Part shown: positions 8,074 through 10,000 of the stretch, piece after piece | Layout: each line of letters starts with the position of its first letter | Position numbering within the stretch: the first letter of the stretch is position 1 | Assembly (NCBI GenBank): GCA_014634225.1 | Contig: BLFN01000199.1 | Location: 399,562-409,561 of the forward strand | Reading direction: 5' to 3' | DNA: 10,000 nucleotides | From: Acropora yongei | Taxonomy: Eukaryota; Cnidaria; Anthozoa; Scleractinia; Acroporidae | The notes under the pieces: model-generated | The model's input: the letters and a program-made list of their open reading frames with translations, nothing else | The model's database searches: none | What the model was told of the DNA's origin: nothing | Translations under genes and position numbers: made by a program

Positions 8074-8383
8074 ATGGAAACCCTTTTCTGGTTCTGTGTT
8101 GTTTTTATGATATCTCATGTTGTTGAGAAAAAGATGGCTCAGCAATGCGCTTCAGAAAGGTCTATCAGTGGATGGATGTTGCAAGGACACGTCTACAAAA
8201 CAATATTGGCCGATACTGGCCGTCAGTGTTTGCCAAGCTGCGGTACAGATGACCGTTGCCAGAGCTTCAATTTTGTGATGTCTTCTCATATGTGTGAGTT
8301 CAATGAGCGAACCAGAGAAGCCAAACCTGTAGATTTCATTCCTGATCCAAACAGATATTATTTCAGAAAACCTGTTAATCGAG
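8074..8383 (+). CDS. Exon 1: signal peptide and PAN/Apple domain
   Basis: The exon encodes a hydrophobic N-terminus ([14 protein letters not shown], residues 4-17), probably cleaved before Cys25, then a PAN/Apple-like domain. Visible marks are the opening C-x(n)-GHVYKT, C-x3-C (52, 56), RCQSFNFV (Cys62) and [13 protein letters not shown] (Cys74), ending in RYYF near 95-97. This C-SFN...CE-N pattern is characteristic of PAN domains in cnidarian secreted proteins. The mature part has an odd number of cysteines (25, 52, 56, 62, 74), so one may pair elsewhere. The donor is CGAG/GTAACC (8384), phase 1. If intron 1 were retained, the frame would end at 8437-8439 after 121 residues. Confidence 0.82.
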
Positions 8384-8495
8384 GTAACCTGAATATTATT
8401 AGTTTGTCGCCAAATTGCAAGCTATGCATTGTAAAATAGGTGATTCGACCTTTGTTTGATCCGAACTAGTGCCACTGGGTTCTATCCCTGAGCTA

Positions 8496-8536
<41 letters not shown>

Positions 8537-8539
8537 AGT

Positions 8540-8571
<32 letters not shown>

Positions 8572-8586
8572 AGCCGAATATTCCAG

Positions 8587-8621
<35 letters not shown>

Positions 8622-9864
8622 ATTAAAGACATCCATTTATCTTCTTCTTCTTCTTCTTCTTCTTCTTCTTCTTCTTCTTCTTCTTCTTCTTCTTCTTCTT
8701 CTTCTTCTTCTTCTTCTTCTTCTTCTTCTTCTTCTTCTTCTTCTTCTTCTTCTTCTTCTTCTTCTTCTGCCTGGTCCACTTTGTTTTCAGCTTCCTTGTC
8801 CTCTTTGTCTTCCTGGTCTTCTTCCTCCTTGTCCTCTTGGTCTTTTTATTTATTTATTTTACTGTTATTATATTTTTAATCTTCTTTGTTGTTGTTGTTT
8901 TTTTTTTCCTTGTCCTCCTTGTGTTTTTCATCCTTGTCGGCTTCGTCTTTTTCGACTTCTTCTTACTTGTTACCATCGTCTTCCTCCTTCTGTTCGTGCT
9001 CTTCTTCCTCGCCTTCTTCGTCTTCTTCTTCCTCGTCCTCATGAATCGTCTTTTTTTTCGCCCTCGTCGTCTTTTCCTTCCTCGTCCTCTTGGTAGTCTT
9101 CTTCTTCGTCCTCATTGTCTTCTTCTTCTCTATTGTTCTCTCCTTCCTCGTCTTCATTGGCTTCTTTTTCCTCGCCCTCGTCCTCTTTTGCTTTCTCGTC
9201 ATCTTTGTCGTCTTGTTCTTCGTCGTTATCGTCTTCTTCATCTTCGTCGTCATCGTATTCTTTTTCTCGGCCTATTCCCTTCCTTGTCGCCTTTTTCTTC
9301 CTTAGTCATCAGCCTAACCCTCATCCTTATTTTAGTGATCTTCGTACTTCGTCTTGAATCAGGAGCGTATTTCTGATTAAGGAATTTTACTTATTTTCCT
9401 TGTCCTAATCGTCTACTTCGCTTTCATCGTCTTTTCCTTCCTCGTCTTTAAGAACTTTAACTTCACCCTCAGCCTTATTCTAATAAACTTTTTCAATATT
9501 CTTATTCACGAATAAGAAGCATAGTCATGTTTGAAACGCTTTCAATTTGATTTCTTCACCATTACTTTACCAGACATTGATGAGTGCACTGTTTCGCCAC
9601 CTTTGTGTCACGCGAACGCACAATGCACCAATGGAGTTGGCTCATACCACTGTACTTGCAAACCTGGCCACACTGGTAACGGGAAAACATGCGCAGGTAC
9701 GTAAATCAAGCAGAGTACTGTTAATAGATAGCAAACAACAGGAGCTCAAATTCACATTAACTTCATTGTCACTTTTTTTAAATTTCATTTTATTTATTTA
9801 TTTTTAACGCGCTTTTCTATTGCTTGCAGAAATTAAAGCAGCGAATCGCCATATAAGGCTATAA
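8074..9864 (+). CDS. Secreted PAN/fibrinogen-N/cbEGF multidomain protein
   Basis: The spliced model joins 8074-8383, 8470-8616 and 9574-9696, then either 9830-9864 or an exon from 9979. With the short end it gives 615 nt and a 204-residue product. In order the protein has a signal peptide (about residues 1-20), a PAN/Apple domain (about 25-100), the N-terminal part of a fibrinogen-like domain (about 104-152) and a calcium-binding EGF domain (about 153-193). Every junction is phase 1 with GT-AG ends, the usual pattern of shuffled extracellular modules, and residues spanning each junction are sensible. PAN and EGF domains mediate protein or carbohydrate contacts outside the cell; similar combinations occur in cnidarian matrix and mucus proteins, but the specific role here is inferred. 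No catalytic domain is seen. The gene may extend beyond the window. Confidence 0.8.
8470..8616 (+). CDS. Exon 2: fibrinogen-like N-terminal module
   Basis: This 147-nt, phase 1-1 exon follows an 86-nt intron and encodes [18 protein letters not shown] through SGKYWLSSI to [11 protein letters not shown]. The C-KEI-x(n)-SGKYW-x(n)-FCNMTT pattern matches the beginning of fibrinogen C-terminal (FReD) domains, normally SGxYxI....VYCDMxT followed by GGWT. Here the exon ends before GGWT and joins an EGF exon, so only the first disulfide-bonded strand unit remains. NMT is a potential N-glycosylation site. The donor is GAAG/GTAAAA (8617). The module is probably a complete evolutionary unit here rather than a broken domain, because the reading frame and splice sites are intact. 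Confidence 0.75.
8640..8768 (+). repeat. Perfect (TCT)43 triplet repeat in intron 2
   Basis: 129 bases of uninterrupted TCT units (GAA on the minus strand) begin 23 bases after the exon 2 donor. The poly-Ser and poly-Glu frames over it are artefacts. GAA/TTC repeats of this length can form triplex (H-DNA) structures, and the perfect purity implies recent expansion. It lies on the sense strand as UUC in the pre-mRNA. Confidence 0.97.
8769..9480 (+). repeat. Degenerate pyrimidine-rich satellite-like tract
   Basis: About 700 bp consist mainly of CTTCNTC-type units such as cttcctcgtcctc, cttcttcgtc and tcctcttggtc, with a strong C+T excess on the plus strand. It looks like old TTC repeat that diverged and was re-amplified, directly continuing the perfect tract. 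Long open frames here on both strands are produced by this bias and are not genes. It fills most of intron 2 of the PAN/EGF gene. Confidence 0.85.
9574..9696 (+). CDS. Exon 3: calcium-binding EGF domain
   Basis: The acceptor is cattactttaccag (AG 9572-9573) and the donor GCAG/GTACGT (9697). The 123-nt, phase 1-1 exon encodes one full EGF domain starting DIDECT, where the first D spans the junction with exon 2. All six cysteines are present at usual spacing: DIDEC, PLC, AQC, SYHC, TC and KTC. D-x-D-E-C is the calcium-binding signature, and C-T-N-x4-Y-x-C fits the Asp/Asn beta-hydroxylation consensus. It is the most certain coding segment in the window. Confidence 0.92.
9830..9864 (+). CDS. Possible short terminal exon
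   Basis: The acceptor tttctattgcttgcag ends at 9829. In phase 1 it continues the frame for [11 protein letters not shown] and stops at TAA 9862-9864. This would make a short secreted isoform. Only AATAAG, not AATAAA, is seen downstream near 9880, so polyadenylation support is weak. It may be a skipped or alternative exon. Confidence 0.4.
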
Positions 9865-9978
9865 AATTGTACATTATCAATAAGGAAGATGTACTTTGAG
9901 ATGGAATGTATTTGGAACTGAGTAGACGGCGAAAATGAATTCAGTCTCTGGTCTTCCTCCCATTTTTTTGTCTTTCAG

Positions 9979-10000
9979 TTATTTCCCAAGATTTATTTTT
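9979..10000 (+). CDS. Possible start of a further exon, cut by window end
   Basis: A strong polypyrimidine tract (ttcctcccatttttttgtctttcag, AG at 9977-9978) precedes an open frame that, in phase 1 from exon 3, reads VISQDLF to the window edge. The acceptor is better than the one at 9829, so the main transcript probably skips 9830-9864 and continues. Seven residues are too few to name a domain. Confidence 0.4.

Noticed and set aside
8399..8879. Long poly-Ser (plus) and poly-Glu (minus) open frames
   Set aside because: They are translations of the perfect TCT/AGA repeat in intron 2; the flanking residues come from exon 2 or its antisense.
8837..9376. 179-, 96-, 80- and 71-codon frames of Phe/Leu/Val/Ser or Lys/Thr/Arg
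   Set aside because: Produced by the pyrimidine-rich strand bias, which removes stop codons; no start, motif or splice support.
1..10000. CRISPR array, prokaryotic operon or phage system
   Set aside because: There are no regularly spaced repeats, no long intronless genes and no ribosome-binding-site/operon layout; spliced phase-1 extracellular exons show animal DNA.

Overview
This is eukaryotic, animal-type DNA: AT-rich and mostly non-coding, with introns that obey GT-AG, microsatellites, tRNA-derived SINEs, a MITE-like inverted-repeat element and a decayed LINE. The best-supported gene encodes a secreted PAN/Apple + fibrinogen-N-like + calcium-binding EGF protein on symmetric phase-1 exons. 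That architecture, together with the SINE types, suggests a cnidarian, most likely an anthozoan such as a stony coral. The taxon is an inference; no database was searched.

Layout. 1-1660: largely featureless, apart from a GC-rich patch at about 845-1020. 1666-3091: a run of same-strand open frames with no recognisable homology, interrupted by a head-to-head SINE pair (1974-2276) and a SINE fragment between 16-bp direct repeats (2766-2867). 3092-4090: low-complexity sequence, a YY1-like/CRE segment and a candidate small first coding exon on the minus strand. 4107-4309: MITE with TA-type ends. 4495-4712: tRNA-derived SINE, minus strand. 4946-5512: possible 5' leader exon, T-rich tract and a possible solo LTR. 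5703-5769: second candidate minus-strand first exon. 5770-6700: nothing clear. 6704-7037: dead LINE reverse-transcriptase C-terminus, minus strand. 7040-8050: microsatellites and probable upstream region of the gene.

8074-10000: the main gene, plus strand. Exon 1 (8074-8383) encodes a signal peptide and a PAN/Apple domain. Exon 2 (8470-8616) encodes the N-terminal part of a fibrinogen-like domain. Exon 3 (9574-9696) encodes one complete calcium-binding EGF domain. All junctions are phase 1, so the domains behave as interchangeable modules. Intron 2 holds a perfect 43-unit TTC repeat followed by about 700 bp of decayed pyrimidine-rich repeat. After exon 3 the transcript can end in a short terminal exon at 9830 (stop 9862-9864; predicted 204 aa) or continue through a stronger acceptor at 9977-9978 beyond the window. 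The product is probably an extracellular matrix or mucus protein; this is inferred from domains only.
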